From Jeotgalibaca ciconiae (lineage in GTDB: Bacteria > Bacillota > Bacilli > Lactobacillales > Aerococcaceae), in the NCBI RefSeq assembly GCF_003955755.1, contig NZ_CP034465.1:372001-436000 (forward strand): 64,000 bases of DNA, given 5' to 3'. Under the pieces are notes generated by a model that saw only the letters and a program-made list of their open reading frames with translations, was not told the origin of the DNA and did no database searches. This document shows positions 55,198 through 63,764 of the stretch, piece by piece (the first letter of the stretch is position 1; the number at the start of each line of letters is the position of its first letter). The translations under genes were made by a program, and so were the position numbers.

Positions 55198-56862
55198 CTA
55201 ATTATTTTCTTTATAACTATTATATGCTTCATTAACGACATCCAAGTACTGTTGCAATCCTTGTCCTTCTAATTCAGAAATAAACGCATCGTATTCATCC
55301 ATTGAACGTTGTCCTGTAATAAATTGCAACGTAGCTGTATCAGCAGAATCCTTTAGAGGTGTCCCAAGTAGAGTTAGTTGCTCGCGAGCTGCCTCTGGAA
55401 TTGGCCATGGTGGTCCTGGTTCAGTAACTTCTCGGCTTTCATTCGTTGCATTTTGGAATGCAACTTCTTCCTCATCCATAATTGACTGTACTAACTCTGT
55501 TTTTCCACCATAAGCAAATACTCCACCAGAGAAACCAAAGTCAATTTGAAGATGTTTTTCATCGCCAGTTGGGTTTGGATTCAATCCTAGATAATCTACA
55601 CCTTCAGCAGGTATAATTTTCCCTTCGTCATCATAAACGAATGTTTCTCCTTCAACTCCCCACTTGGCAAATAGTTGTCCTTCATCGCTATACCATAGCC
55701 AGTCAACAAATTGCATTAATGCTTCAAAGTCATCACGTTCTAATGCTTTTGCGCTAATCATACGACCACTTTCCGTTCTAAGTCCACCTACCAAAGCTCC
55801 CGCTGGTCCTTCTGGGTTAACAATTTTTTGAACAGTAAAGTTATCTGCACCTAAAGTTTCATTCATAGTTTCACGCATTTGGATAACAGTTTGAGAGTTC
55901 GCGCTAATGACAGCAGATTTACCGGTAGTAAATACTTGAACTGCTTGTTCATCATCTTGCGTCCAGCTCTCAGGATCCATCAATCCTTGTTCTACAAGTC
56001 CAGCAAAATACTCTACCATTGTTTTATATTCATCGGTTGTTGGTGCGTATACATAAGCATCGGCTTCTTTATCGAATTGAACTCCTTGTCCGAATCCCCA
56101 ACCGCCAATTGTTCCAAATGACGCCGCCGCAAAATTTAATAATGCTTGTCCTTGCCAGCGGTCTGAGAAAGGAACCATGCCAGTCTCCTCTTTAATTTTT
56201 GCTAAAGCTTCTTCTAATTCATCCCAAGAATTCGGATATTCAATGTTTAAGTCATCAAAAATATCAGTCCGTAAACCAAGTGAGTAGTCATGTTTTACTG
56301 TCTCGTGAAGACCAGGTAAAACATAATATTTTCCATCTTCTTGTCGTAGACCATCTAGCTCTGCATCCAACCCCCATTCTTCAACTTTTTGAGTATAATG
56401 AGGCATCAAATACGTATAATCGCTTACCGCTAGTATTGCACCAGAAGAGACAAATGCTTGCTCTTCCCCTGGATAAGTTTTTTCAATGATTAACGGTGCA
56501 TCTCCGGCACTAATAAGTAAACTTCTTTTTTGTGCATAATCACTCATTGGAATTACAACCGGATCTAAGGTTACATTTGTTGTTTCAGTTAGTTTCGACC
56601 AGAATAGCCAGTCATCATTGATTGGATAATTTGGATGGTCACTGTAAGCAATAGAAAAGTTCAAAGGTTCAGTTGCAGCAAATGTATCTCCTGCTTCGTA
56701 ACTTTCCATCGCACCTTTCGAACCTAAATCCTCACTTGTTTCTGTTCCGCCTCCATCATTATCAGAACCAGCCTCTCCTGATTCTCCTCCACACGCTACT
56801 AATAAAGTTGCTGCGCTAACTGATATACCTGCTAAAATCATTTTCTTTAATTTAGAATTCAT
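55198..56862 (-). CDS. lplA: LplA/YtcQ-type oligosaccharide-binding lipoprotein
   Basis: A 554-aa lipoprotein that captures oligosaccharides for the LplBC transporter. The signal peptide ends in LLVACGG; the linker is Gly/Asp/Glu-rich. The mature part (FSIAYSDHPNYPINDDWLFWSKL, WDELEEALAKIKEETG, NPEGPAGALVGGLRTESGRMISAKA) is typical of the large LplA/YtcQ family, in Paenibacillus and Bacillus linked to aldouronate uptake. The ATG at 56862 follows AGGAGG; an upstream in-frame start at 56937 has no such site. Confidence 0.88.
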   Translation of the reverse strand: MNSKLKKMILAGISVSAATLLVACGGESGEAGSDNDGGGTETSEDLGSKGAMESYEAGDTFAATEPLNFSIAYSDHPNYPINDDWLFWSKLTETTNVTLDPVVIPMSDYAQKRSLLISAGDAPLIIEKTYPGEEQAFVSSGAILAVSDYTYLMPHYTQKVEEWGLDAELDGLRQEDGKYYVLPGLHETVKHDYSLGLRTDIFDDLNIEYPNSWDELEEALAKIKEETGMVPFSDRWQGQALLNFAAASFGTIGGWGFGQGVQFDKEADAYVYAPTTDEYKTMVEYFAGLVEQGLMDPESWTQDDEQAVQVFTTGKSAVISANSQTVIQMRETMNETLGADNFTVQKIVNPEGPAGALVGGLRTESGRMISAKALERDDFEALMQFVDWLWYSDEGQLFAKWGVEGETFVYDDEGKIIPAEGVDYLGLNPNPTGDEKHLQIDFGFSGGVFAYGGKTELVQSIMDEEEVAFQNATNESREVTEPGPPWPIPEAAREQLTLLGTPLKDSADTATLQFITGQRSMDEYDAFISELEGQGLQQYLDVVNEAYNSYKENN

Positions 56863-57059
56863 GGTTGTCCTCCTGCTAATATTTAATAAAATATTTTTAA
56901 AAATAATAGAATCTAAATTTTTTCTGACAACTTTCATTCTCTTCCATTCATCCTCCTTTCTAGTTATCAGAAATTATTGCATTTATTAAATATAAAGTAG
57001 TGCTTATACATCTCTACTTTAAATTCATAAGAACAAATTTATACCTGAAGTTAAAATAG

Positions 57060-57938
57060 TTATTCTTTAACTGAGCCCAACATGATACCGTGTACAAAGT
57101 ATTTTTGCACAAACGGATAAACAGTAATAATTGGCAACACAGTTAACACCATGGTAACTGACTTAATATTGGAAGCAATTTGAGTTTGATTGTCAGATGC
57201 AGCTTGACCCACATCTGACATTCCCATTGCTCCAGAAATCATATTTCTTAAATATAATGTTACGGGAAACAAATCTTTATTGTTCAGATACAAGAATGCT
57301 TGGAACCATGAATTCCAATAAGCAACCGCATAAAACAAGATCATCGTTGCTAAAATTGGTTTACTTAACGGTAGAATGATGCTTCGTATGATTCCATACG
57401 TTGACATACCATCAATCGCGGCTGCCTCTTCTAATGAATCTGGTAGATTTTCAAAAAAAGATTTCATTATTAACATATTGTAAATACTTAAAGCTCCTGG
57501 CAGTACCACCGACCAAATCGTGTTTGTTATTCCTAACGTATTATTATAAAGAATATAGGTAGGAATCATTCCGCCACTAAAAAACATTGTAAATACAGAG
57601 AAACCAATAAAGAAACCTCTTCCTTTCAAACGTCTTTTAGATAGTACATAAGATAGCATAGTAGTTAGAACCATTGCGATTGCGGTCCCCAATATAGTAT
57701 ATAAAATGGTGTTACGATAATTCAGCCAAAAAGTGCGATCTCCAAAAATTACTTCATACGTTTCTGTATTAAATCCTTTCGGTATTAAAAATACTTGACC
57801 TGCATTTATATAAGCCTCGCTACTAAAAGATTGTGCTACAACGTTCATAAATGGTGTTAATGTAACGAAGACAATTACTGCAAGAAGAAAATAATTAAAT
57901 ATCTTAAAAACTTTATACGCTTTTGTTTCACTTAACAT
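57060..57938 (-). CDS. lplC: LplC/YtcP-type ABC permease
   Basis: A 292-aa six-helix permease with the characteristic VAQSFSSEAYINAGQVFLIPKGF segment after helix 1, the EAAAIDGMSTYGIIRSIILPLSKP coupling loop and the YFVHGIMLGSVKE end. It forms the channel with LplB. The ATG at 57938 follows GGTGGAG. It starts 11 bases after lplB and is about 200 bases ahead of lplA. Confidence 0.9.
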   Translation of the reverse strand: MLSETKAYKVFKIFNYFLLAVIVFVTLTPFMNVVAQSFSSEAYINAGQVFLIPKGFNTETYEVIFGDRTFWLNYRNTILYTILGTAIAMVLTTMLSYVLSKRRLKGRGFFIGFSVFTMFFSGGMIPTYILYNNTLGITNTIWSVVLPGALSIYNMLIMKSFFENLPDSLEEAAAIDGMSTYGIIRSIILPLSKPILATMILFYAVAYWNSWFQAFLYLNNKDLFPVTLYLRNMISGAMGMSDVGQAASDNQTQIASNIKSVTMVLTVLPIITVYPFVQKYFVHGIMLGSVKE

Positions 57939-57949
57939 TTCTCCACCCC

Positions 57950-58951
57950 TTACCAAAGACTTCTGTCAGTAACTTTTTTAGAAATCATATTTGCAGACAT
58001 GACTAATACAAAACCAATGATTGCTTGGAATAAGCCAATAGCAGTAGAATAACTAAAGTTATTAGATATTAAGCCAATTCTATACAAATAAGTAGAAACA
58101 ACATCTGATGTTGCATAATTAAGTGGATTGTAGAGTAATAAAATCTTTTCAAATCCTACATTCATAAAGCTACCGATGTTTAATATTAGTAGTGTTACAA
58201 CTGTAGGTAGAATACCCGGTATTGTCACATGCCATGTCTGTCTTAACCTTCCAGCGCCATCAATCGCTGCTGCCTCATATAAATTTGGATCAATATTAGT
58301 TAATGCAGCAAGGTATAAAATTGCTCCCCAACCTGTTCTTTGCCAAACTTCTGATCCAACATATATTGTTCTGAACCAATCAGCACTCTGCATAAATATA
58401 ATTTTTTCCCCTGTAATCATTTCAATAAGCTGATTTACAATCCCATTGGAAGCGAGTATTTCCATTATCATCCCTGCTACAATAACTGTTGAAATAAAAT
58501 GTGGTAAATAGGAAGCAGTTTGCACAAATTTTTTAAATTTATTAATCTTCACTTCATTAAGTAATATCGCAAAAATAATTGGTAGTGGAAAATTAAATAA
58601 TAAAGTAAGTCCACCTAACATTAATGTATTCTTAAAAACGCGCCAAAAAGTTGGATCATTAATAAACATTCTTACATAATGCAGACCAACGAACTCCTCA
58701 CCAAACATACTTCCACCAGGAACGAACTTTCTAAAAGCGATTACATTTCCGATCATTGGTAAATATTGAAATATAATTAAATAAGCAATAGGCAATATTA
58801 AAAGAGAATAAAGCTGCCAATCTTTTTTCAATGCTTTAACAGTGGAACTAAATCTATCTCCCTGCTTCTTTTTTTTGTTTTCTTTCTCTTGTTGCGAGGT
58901 AATAAAACCAGTTTCGGGTTGGTCCTTCAAGCGATCAATTTCTTGGTCCAT
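57950..58951 (-). CDS. lplB: LplB/YteP-type ABC permease
   Basis: A 333-aa permease with a hydrophilic charged N-terminus (1-35), then six helices starting WQLYSLLILPIAYLIIFQYLPMIGN and the EAAAIDGAGRLRQTWHVTIPGILP coupling loop. Pairs with LplC. The ATPase for this transporter is not in the window. GGAGG precedes the ATG; the gene lies 53 bases after GH67. Confidence 0.9.
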   Translation of the reverse strand: MDQEIDRLKDQPETGFITSQQEKENKKKKQGDRFSSTVKALKKDWQLYSLLILPIAYLIIFQYLPMIGNVIAFRKFVPGGSMFGEEFVGLHYVRMFINDPTFWRVFKNTLMLGGLTLLFNFPLPIIFAILLNEVKINKFKKFVQTASYLPHFISTVIVAGMIMEILASNGIVNQLIEMITGEKIIFMQSADWFRTIYVGSEVWQRTGWGAILYLAALTNIDPNLYEAAAIDGAGRLRQTWHVTIPGILPTVVTLLILNIGSFMNVGFEKILLLYNPLNYATSDVVSTYLYRIGLISNNFSYSTAIGLFQAIIGFVLVMSANMISKKVTDRSLW

Positions 58952-59004
58952 ACCGTTTCCTCCTCTTTGTCAAATTATAAAAATACTCAAGAGAGCTTTT
59001 TTTA

Positions 59005-60966
59005 TTAAGAATATATTGTTCTGCCCTTTTTATCTTGTATTCCTGCTTTTCTATAATAGTATGTATTAATTTGATCTCTCCACTCTCGAGCAGATTGAAG
59101 TTGTTCTTTGATTCTTTCCTTCACATTCAAATACGTAGTCTCATCAACCTCATTTTTCAACGATTTCCACTTAACTTGGTATCGTTCTACTTCTTCATAT
59201 CCTTCAAAATGTGTGTCATAAATATGTTGTATAATTGTTTTGCCACTTTTTAATTGATAATTATAGGGTAGGTGATGGAAAAATAAAAGCAGTTCTTCTG
59301 GACAGGTAGCAACATCTTCATACTGTTCAAAAACTTCATCATGGTATTGTCGAGTATATCCTGTTCCTGTTGCCACCGTACGATCAACACCTAGACCCTT
59401 ACTGTCCGAAAAATGATAAGTTCCCCACATTGAGTACTCATAACCATCAATATTAGGACCATAATGATGTCCTGGTTCAACCATCCAGCCGATTCCTAAT
59501 GGAGATGTATACTTTTCATATGTATCCCATGAATTTAACATCATAGATTTCAAAATCTCTTTTCCATTAGAAGATAATTCAAATGTTCCGTTCATCCATT
59601 CTTCCAAAATACTATCCGATGATAAAGATGGATCCCATATTAATCTTCCATATCCGAATAGGTTTGCTTGTGCTAATTTATGTCCTGTCCAATTCTCATC
59701 TCTACCTACATTTACAACAGCAGTTATTCCATTATTTTTCTGTTTAGCTGGGTATTCTTTTAATACCTTTTGGACAGTCGATCCTTTTCCCTTCATCCAT
59801 GTATCAAAATCCAATACTTCTTTCCACTGTGGTACAAGATAAAAAATATGTTTCTGTTGGCCAGTATATTCTTGTGTAATCTGGAATTCTAGTACTTGAT
59901 TAGTTTCTTTTAAAGCCCCAAACAAAGGTGAAACCGCTTCACGCACTTGAAAATCCATAGGACCGTTTTTTATTTGCAGAATAACATTATCATTGAATTC
60001 TCCGTCTAGTTCATAGAAATGATCGTAAGCCGCCCTTGCTCTATCCGTTGTACGATCACGCCAATCTTGATGGTTGTTATATACAAAGCAGCGCCAGAAA
60101 ACAATTCCATCATGTTTTTTTAATGCTCTACCAAGCATGTTTGCTCCATCAGCATGTGTCCTTCCATAGGTAAAGGGCCCTGGTCTATTTTCAGAATCTG
60201 CTTTTACAACAAACCCACCAAAATCTGGAATTACATCGTAAATATCTTTAGTTACTTTATTCCAAAACTCTTGTACTTCTTCGTTTAAAGGATCTGCAGT
60301 TTTCATATTTCCAATTTCTATTGGACTTGCAAAATTAATACTTAAAAACAATTTGATGTTGTATTTACGGAAAATAGATGCTAAGTGAGCGATTTCATTT
60401 AAGTATTTATCTGTTATAAAATAAGATTCTTCTTTGTGTACGTTTACATTGTTGATTGTTAGAGAATTAATCCCGATAGAAGCTAGCAATCTAGCGTATA
60501 ATTCATTGTTTTCATCATCTCTTCTAAAAGAATTTTTTTCAAAAAATATTGATTTACCTGCATATCCTCGTTCGACAGAACCATCAAAATTATCCCAATG
60601 ATTAATCATTCTAGTCTGATTTTCTGGTTCAGATAATATTTCTTCCTCTACAAATTTTGTTTTTTGAAACAATCTTATTAAATGGTATACACCATACAAT
60701 AAACCTTTGTCAGAGCTCGATATAATTCTTACTTGCTTATTTTCAGCCGTAATTTTATATCCTTCCGGATGAATAGAAGATTCTTCTTTTACTTCTAAAA
60801 TTAAAGAAGCCTCAGATTCTTCTACTAAAGAAATTTCAAAAAAATATGCAACTTCTTTTTTCAATGTTTCATGTAAACTAGTAGCATTCTTAATTATAAA
60901 ATTATTAAAGGGATGATTCTTTAGCTTTTTCTTTTGTAACCAACAAAAATCCTTATGATATGACAT
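59005..60966 (-). CDS. aguA: GH67 alpha-glucuronidase
   Basis: A 653-aa cytoplasmic enzyme that removes (4-O-methyl)glucuronic acid from the non-reducing end of aldouronic acids. Glu259 ([10 protein letters not shown]), Asp338 (KNGPMDF) and Glu366 (ITQEYTGQ) correspond with a constant offset of 26 to the catalytic Glu285, Asp364 and Glu392 of Geobacillus AguA. It is the first gene of the xylan operon. AAGGAG lies 11-12 bases before the ATG, a rather long distance. Together with GH10 and LplABC it forms the known aldouronate-utilisation set. Confidence 0.95.
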   Translation of the reverse strand: MSYHKDFCWLQKKKLKNHPFNNFIIKNATSLHETLKKEVAYFFEISLVEESEASLILEVKEESSIHPEGYKITAENKQVRIISSSDKGLLYGVYHLIRLFQKTKFVEEEILSEPENQTRMINHWDNFDGSVERGYAGKSIFFEKNSFRRDDENNELYARLLASIGINSLTINNVNVHKEESYFITDKYLNEIAHLASIFRKYNIKLFLSINFASPIEIGNMKTADPLNEEVQEFWNKVTKDIYDVIPDFGGFVVKADSENRPGPFTYGRTHADGANMLGRALKKHDGIVFWRCFVYNNHQDWRDRTTDRARAAYDHFYELDGEFNDNVILQIKNGPMDFQVREAVSPLFGALKETNQVLEFQITQEYTGQQKHIFYLVPQWKEVLDFDTWMKGKGSTVQKVLKEYPAKQKNNGITAVVNVGRDENWTGHKLAQANLFGYGRLIWDPSLSSDSILEEWMNGTFELSSNGKEILKSMMLNSWDTYEKYTSPLGIGWMVEPGHHYGPNIDGYEYSMWGTYHFSDSKGLGVDRTVATGTGYTRQYHDEVFEQYEDVATCPEELLLFFHHLPYNYQLKSGKTIIQHIYDTHFEGYEEVERYQVKWKSLKNEVDETTYLNVKERIKEQLQSAREWRDQINTYYYRKAGIQDKKGRTIYS

Positions 60967-61051
60967 TGCTTACATCTACTCCTTTTAAAATAAAATAGAA
61001 AATAAAAATATTCCACCCTATCTCTAAAACACAAGAGATAATCATTTGAAC

Positions 61052-61107
61052 AGTTAATTTGTTCTATTAACTAACTAAATGATAATGCACACATTGACTA
61101 TTGTCAA
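61052..61107 (-). promoter_or_regulatory. Xylan operon promoter with two palindromes
   Basis: On the minus strand TTGACA (61107-61102), 17 bases, then TATCAT (61084-61079). The palindrome TTGACTATTGTCAA (61094-61107) covers the -35 box. A second one with 7-bp arms, AGTTAAT (61052-61058) and ATTAACT (61066-61072), lies just after the expected start site, the usual place for a repressor; it loosely resembles XylR operators. No xylR gene is in the window. Confidence 0.65.
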
Positions 61108-61185
61108 GAACTTTCAATAAACTATTCTTCATTTTAACTGTTACATATTTTGTATACTAAATTCTAAAAAACATTTTAAATTATG

Positions 61186-61254
61186 TTGACAAATAGCATA
61201 AAAAAACATACTAAGATTAGTAGGTAGAAACCCCGACGGGGGATTCTGCCTGCT
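61186..61254 (+). promoter_or_regulatory. Promoter-like sequence and hairpin upstream of the IS110 element
   Basis: TTGACA (61186-61191) is followed after 17 bases by TACTAA (61209-61214), a weak -10. Immediately after, AGTAGGTAGA (61219-61228) pairs with TCTGCCTGCT (61245-61254, two G-U pairs), with an inner CCCCG/CGGGG stem, then a T-rich tract. It could be the 5' stem of a noncoding RNA or a terminator shielding the element. Confidence 0.5.
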
Positions 61255-61280
61255 ATTTTCTTTTTTCGGGTATAGTAGTG

Positions 61281-61388
61281 GTGAAAGGAAGCTCGACCGA
61301 AGCCCCAGGGACTTAGAGTCCGAAACAAAAACCGAGCTCCTTCACTGTCATTTCAGAATCAGGTTTAAGTATGTGGGACTACGAGTCC
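61281..61388 (+). ncRNA. Candidate bridge RNA region of the IS110 element
   Basis: GTGAAAGGAAGCTCG (61281-61295) pairs with CGAGCTCCTTCAC (61333-61345) with small bulges, enclosing a large loop that contains the mini-hairpin GGACTTAGAGTCC (61309-61321). Further on, GGACTACGAGTCC (61376-61388) forms a second mini-hairpin of the same design. Two structured loops between the element end and the transposase start are what IS110 bridge RNAs (target and donor loops) look like. The exact ends are unknown. Confidence 0.5.
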
Positions 61389-61461
61389 GTGTAAAGGAAA
61401 TTGGAATCGGAATGAATCAGTGAGGGTCTTTCAAACTAAACGAGAAAGTGAGGAGAAAATA

Positions 61462-62691
61462 ATGTTTGTAGTAGCGTTAGACGTTTCCATGAAGAAAAGC
61501 TACGCCGTAATCTATGAAGGCAACACTTGCCTGTGGGAGGGCATCATCGCTCACACCAAAACAGGGTTCACCGTCCTGTTGAATGAAATACAGAGCCTGC
61601 CACAGAATCCGGATGTAGTTTTTGAAGCCACAGGCGTCTATTCCCGGCCTGTAGAAGCCTTCTGCCAAAAAAACGATCTGTCCTACACGTTGCTAAATCC
61701 GCTACAAGCCAAAAAGCAACTGGAAGAAGATACCTTAAGGAGTTGGAAGACCGACAAACAGGATGCCCACAAGATGGCGCAAACCCATGCCGGGAAAAGA
61801 CGGACACCGAAGGTGGTACAGGAAGATGTTTACCAGGATTTACGTGATTTATCCCGGTTCTATCAGGAGGTGGAAGAAGAAGTCAAACGAACACGTATGC
61901 ACCTGCATAACTGTCTCCAACTCGTGTTCCCAGAGCTTGAACAGTTTTTCTCGACCAAAATCAACCTTTACGCCTTGACGATAATCAGTCTGTTTCCACA
62001 CCCCGATTTGGTCTTGCGGTCCACACCGACAAAAATAAAAAACTTATTACTTAAATCCACACGGAAGAAAATATCGGAAAACCGCGCCCGCAAGAAGGCG
62101 GAAGACTTAATCGCTCTGGCACAGGATGCTTATCCGGCTGTAACCCAAAACAGTGTCCACTGTCAAAAGACGAGCTATTATGCGGAAAAGCTCCAAGATC
62201 TGCTCCTCCAAAAGGAGGCACTCCAAAGCCAGTTGATAGAAACAGCGCGGGAACTGCCGGAACACAATTTATACATCACCATCCCAGGGATTGGTGAACT
62301 GTCCTCGGCCTTATTGATCGGTGAACTGGGCGACGTGCGACGATTTGAGACGCCCAATCAGCTGAACGCTTTTGTGGGCATTGATATCCGCCGATATCAA
62401 TCCGGCAAGTACACAGGCAAGGACCACATTAATAAACGGGGCAATCCGAAAGGCAGGAAAATATTATTTTTTTGCGTGAGAAACATGATTCGCCAACAAA
62501 AGGCTGCCCCGAATCATGTCGTGGATTATTATTATAAATTAAAAAAGCAACCCATCCCCAAGAAGGATAAGGTTGCAGTCGTAGCCTGCATGAACAAACT
62601 ACTCAAATGTATGCATTCCATGGTGAGGAACCATACCAAGTACGACTATGCGTACATGGCCTCTAAGAGCCCAACTTTACAGTTAATATAG
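61462..62691 (+). CDS. IS110-family transposase (DEDD recombinase)
   Basis: A 409-aa recombinase with an N-terminal RuvC-like DEDD domain: Asp7 (VALDVSMKK), Glu55 (VFEATGVY), Asp98 and Asp101 (KTDKQDAHK), closely matching the spacing in IS621. A coiled coil follows (about 130-265), then the Transposase_20 domain (TIPGIGELSSALLIGELGD, FVGIDIRR) with the catalytic Ser314 in YQSGKYTG and NKRGNPKGRK. Complete and apparently functional. The ATG at 61462 follows GAGGAG; an in-frame start at 61420 lies upstream of that site. Confidence 0.92.
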   Translation: MFVVALDVSMKKSYAVIYEGNTCLWEGIIAHTKTGFTVLLNEIQSLPQNPDVVFEATGVYSRPVEAFCQKNDLSYTLLNPLQAKKQLEEDTLRSWKTDKQDAHKMAQTHAGKRRTPKVVQEDVYQDLRDLSRFYQEVEEEVKRTRMHLHNCLQLVFPELEQFFSTKINLYALTIISLFPHPDLVLRSTPTKIKNLLLKSTRKKISENRARKKAEDLIALAQDAYPAVTQNSVHCQKTSYYAEKLQDLLLQKEALQSQLIETARELPEHNLYITIPGIGELSSALLIGELGDVRRFETPNQLNAFVGIDIRRYQSGKYTGKDHINKRGNPKGRKILFFCVRNMIRQQKAAPNHVVDYYYKLKKQPIPKKDKVAVVACMNKLLKCMHSMVRNHTKYDYAYMASKSPTLQLI

Positions 62692-62851
62692 CACAACACC
62701 CCGCAAAAAAATAGTAAAAGGGATGTTTATTTAGCATGCCTATTTTCTTATCAAGATTAGCCTCTGAACCAACTCTCCAATGAAGAGTTTAAGATACATA
62801 TACTAATAGATAAATATTAGATATATATCACTTGACTAAACGTAGGAAATA

Positions 62852-62876
62852 GGGGCTGGGAAGAAACTCCAGCCCC
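62852..62876 (+). terminator. Hairpin near the right end of the IS
   Basis: GGGGCTGG (62852-62859) pairs with CCAGCCCC (62869-62876), directly inside the right inverted repeat. No T-run follows, so it may be structural rather than a terminator. The region 62692-62851 before it is AT-rich and shows nothing else recognisable. Confidence 0.5.
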
Positions 62877-62912
62877 TTGACTATACCCGAAAATTGTAGC
62901 ATAAACGTGCTC

Positions 62913-63013
62913 AAAAAGGCAGCCCCGACGTCCACTTCACGAATAATGCTCTGATGGTTTACAACCATCCTGCGCTTATTCGCTCCAGTGATCCGGGGCT
63001 AAACGCCTTTTTT
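62913..63013. repeat. 101-base nested palindrome
   Basis: Successive arms mirror each other around 62961: AAAAAGGC with GCCTTTTT, AGCCCCG with CGGGGCT, CGAATAA with TTATTCG and GATGGTT with AACCATC. The outer arm with its T-run could terminate the methyltransferase transcript coming from the right. The nested, GC-rich design is more than a simple terminator needs and suggests an intergenic repeat element or structured RNA. Confidence 0.75.
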
Positions 63014-63027
63014 CCCACTCTCTATTT

Positions 63028-63744
63028 TTACTTTTTCTTCCAAACCATAATACAATCTTCACTTGTAGATGTAAGTGGTTCTTCTTCCCAATTTTCCCAT
63101 TTATGAAGTAATTCAAATCCAGTCAGTTTTCCCATTAGTTCCAACTCAGATGGCCATAGGTAGCGGTGTTTTGTCTGATAGGATTCCGTATCTTTTGAGG
63201 CAAGATTGTACTGATAAGAAGTTACTAATTGATTAATACGATCATATTTATCAAAGCCTAGATATTCTTCTTCCAGAGCATAAGGAGCAATATCATCCTT
63301 CACAATCTGATCTACTCTTGGAATAAATGTTTCAATGACAAAAATACCGCCTGGCTTTAAATGATCCGCTGTATTTTGAAAACAAGCAACTTGTTTCTCT
63401 AAATCTAATAAGTAAGTGATTCCATTAAAAATTAAATAAACCATATCAAACTGTTTATCTAATTTTGTTTTACTCATATCGCCATAAACCATATGAACAT
63501 TTTGATTACCTTCTTTTTTGCTGAGAACCTCCAGCATTTTTTTAGAGTTGTCCATTCCCCAAAGCTGGAAGCCTCGTTTGGATAATGGAATCGCAATACG
63601 GCCTGTGCCAACTGCGAACTCTAAAATATCTTTTCCTGGAGATAGTTTTTCTAGTATATCAACAGTTGGTAATACGAATTCTCTTGTATTTAAAGGATAA
63701 ATATCTTCATCATAGTCATTAGCGATTTTGTCAAAAGAATTCAC
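63028..63744 (-). CDS. Class I SAM-dependent methyltransferase
   Basis: A 238-aa cytoplasmic methyltransferase. The SAM-binding motif I is ILEFAVGTGRIAIPL (about 39-53), followed by GMDNSKKML, VHMVYGDMSKTKLDKQFDMVYLIFNGITYLLD and PGGIFVIETFIP. The substrate is unknown. The start is GTG with GGAGAGGG upstream. It lies 20 bases downstream of the ROK-family gene and is probably in its operon. Confidence 0.88.
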   Translation of the reverse strand: MNSFDKIANDYDEDIYPLNTREFVLPTVDILEKLSPGKDILEFAVGTGRIAIPLSKRGFQLWGMDNSKKMLEVLSKKEGNQNVHMVYGDMSKTKLDKQFDMVYLIFNGITYLLDLEKQVACFQNTADHLKPGGIFVIETFIPRVDQIVKDDIAPYALEEEYLGFDKYDRINQLVTSYQYNLASKDTESYQTKHRYLWPSELELMGKLTGFELLHKWENWEEEPLTSTSEDCIMVWKKK

Positions 63745-63764
63745 AATACCCTCTCCTTATCCCA

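Larger units (their letters stand above)
61263..62893 (+). mobile_element. IS110-family insertion sequence
   Basis: About 1.63 kb holding one DEDD transposase gene. A perfect 14-bp inverted repeat, TTTTCGGGTATAGT (61263-61276) and its complement (62880-62893), flanks the gene and is taken as the approximate, possibly subterminal, boundary; sequence outside it differs on the two sides. No target duplication was seen, as expected for the family. Base composition is clearly higher in GC than the neighbouring operon. It lies just upstream of the xylan operon promoter. Confidence 0.75.

Noticed and set aside
55057-55272. 71-codon plus-strand frame near the lplA end
   Set aside because: It crosses the GH39 remnant, the terminator hairpin and the end of lplA and has no ribosome binding site.
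62913-63013. Nested palindrome considered as a tRNA-like gene
   Set aside because: The arms do not form a cloverleaf and there is no T-loop GTTCRA motif or anticodon arm.
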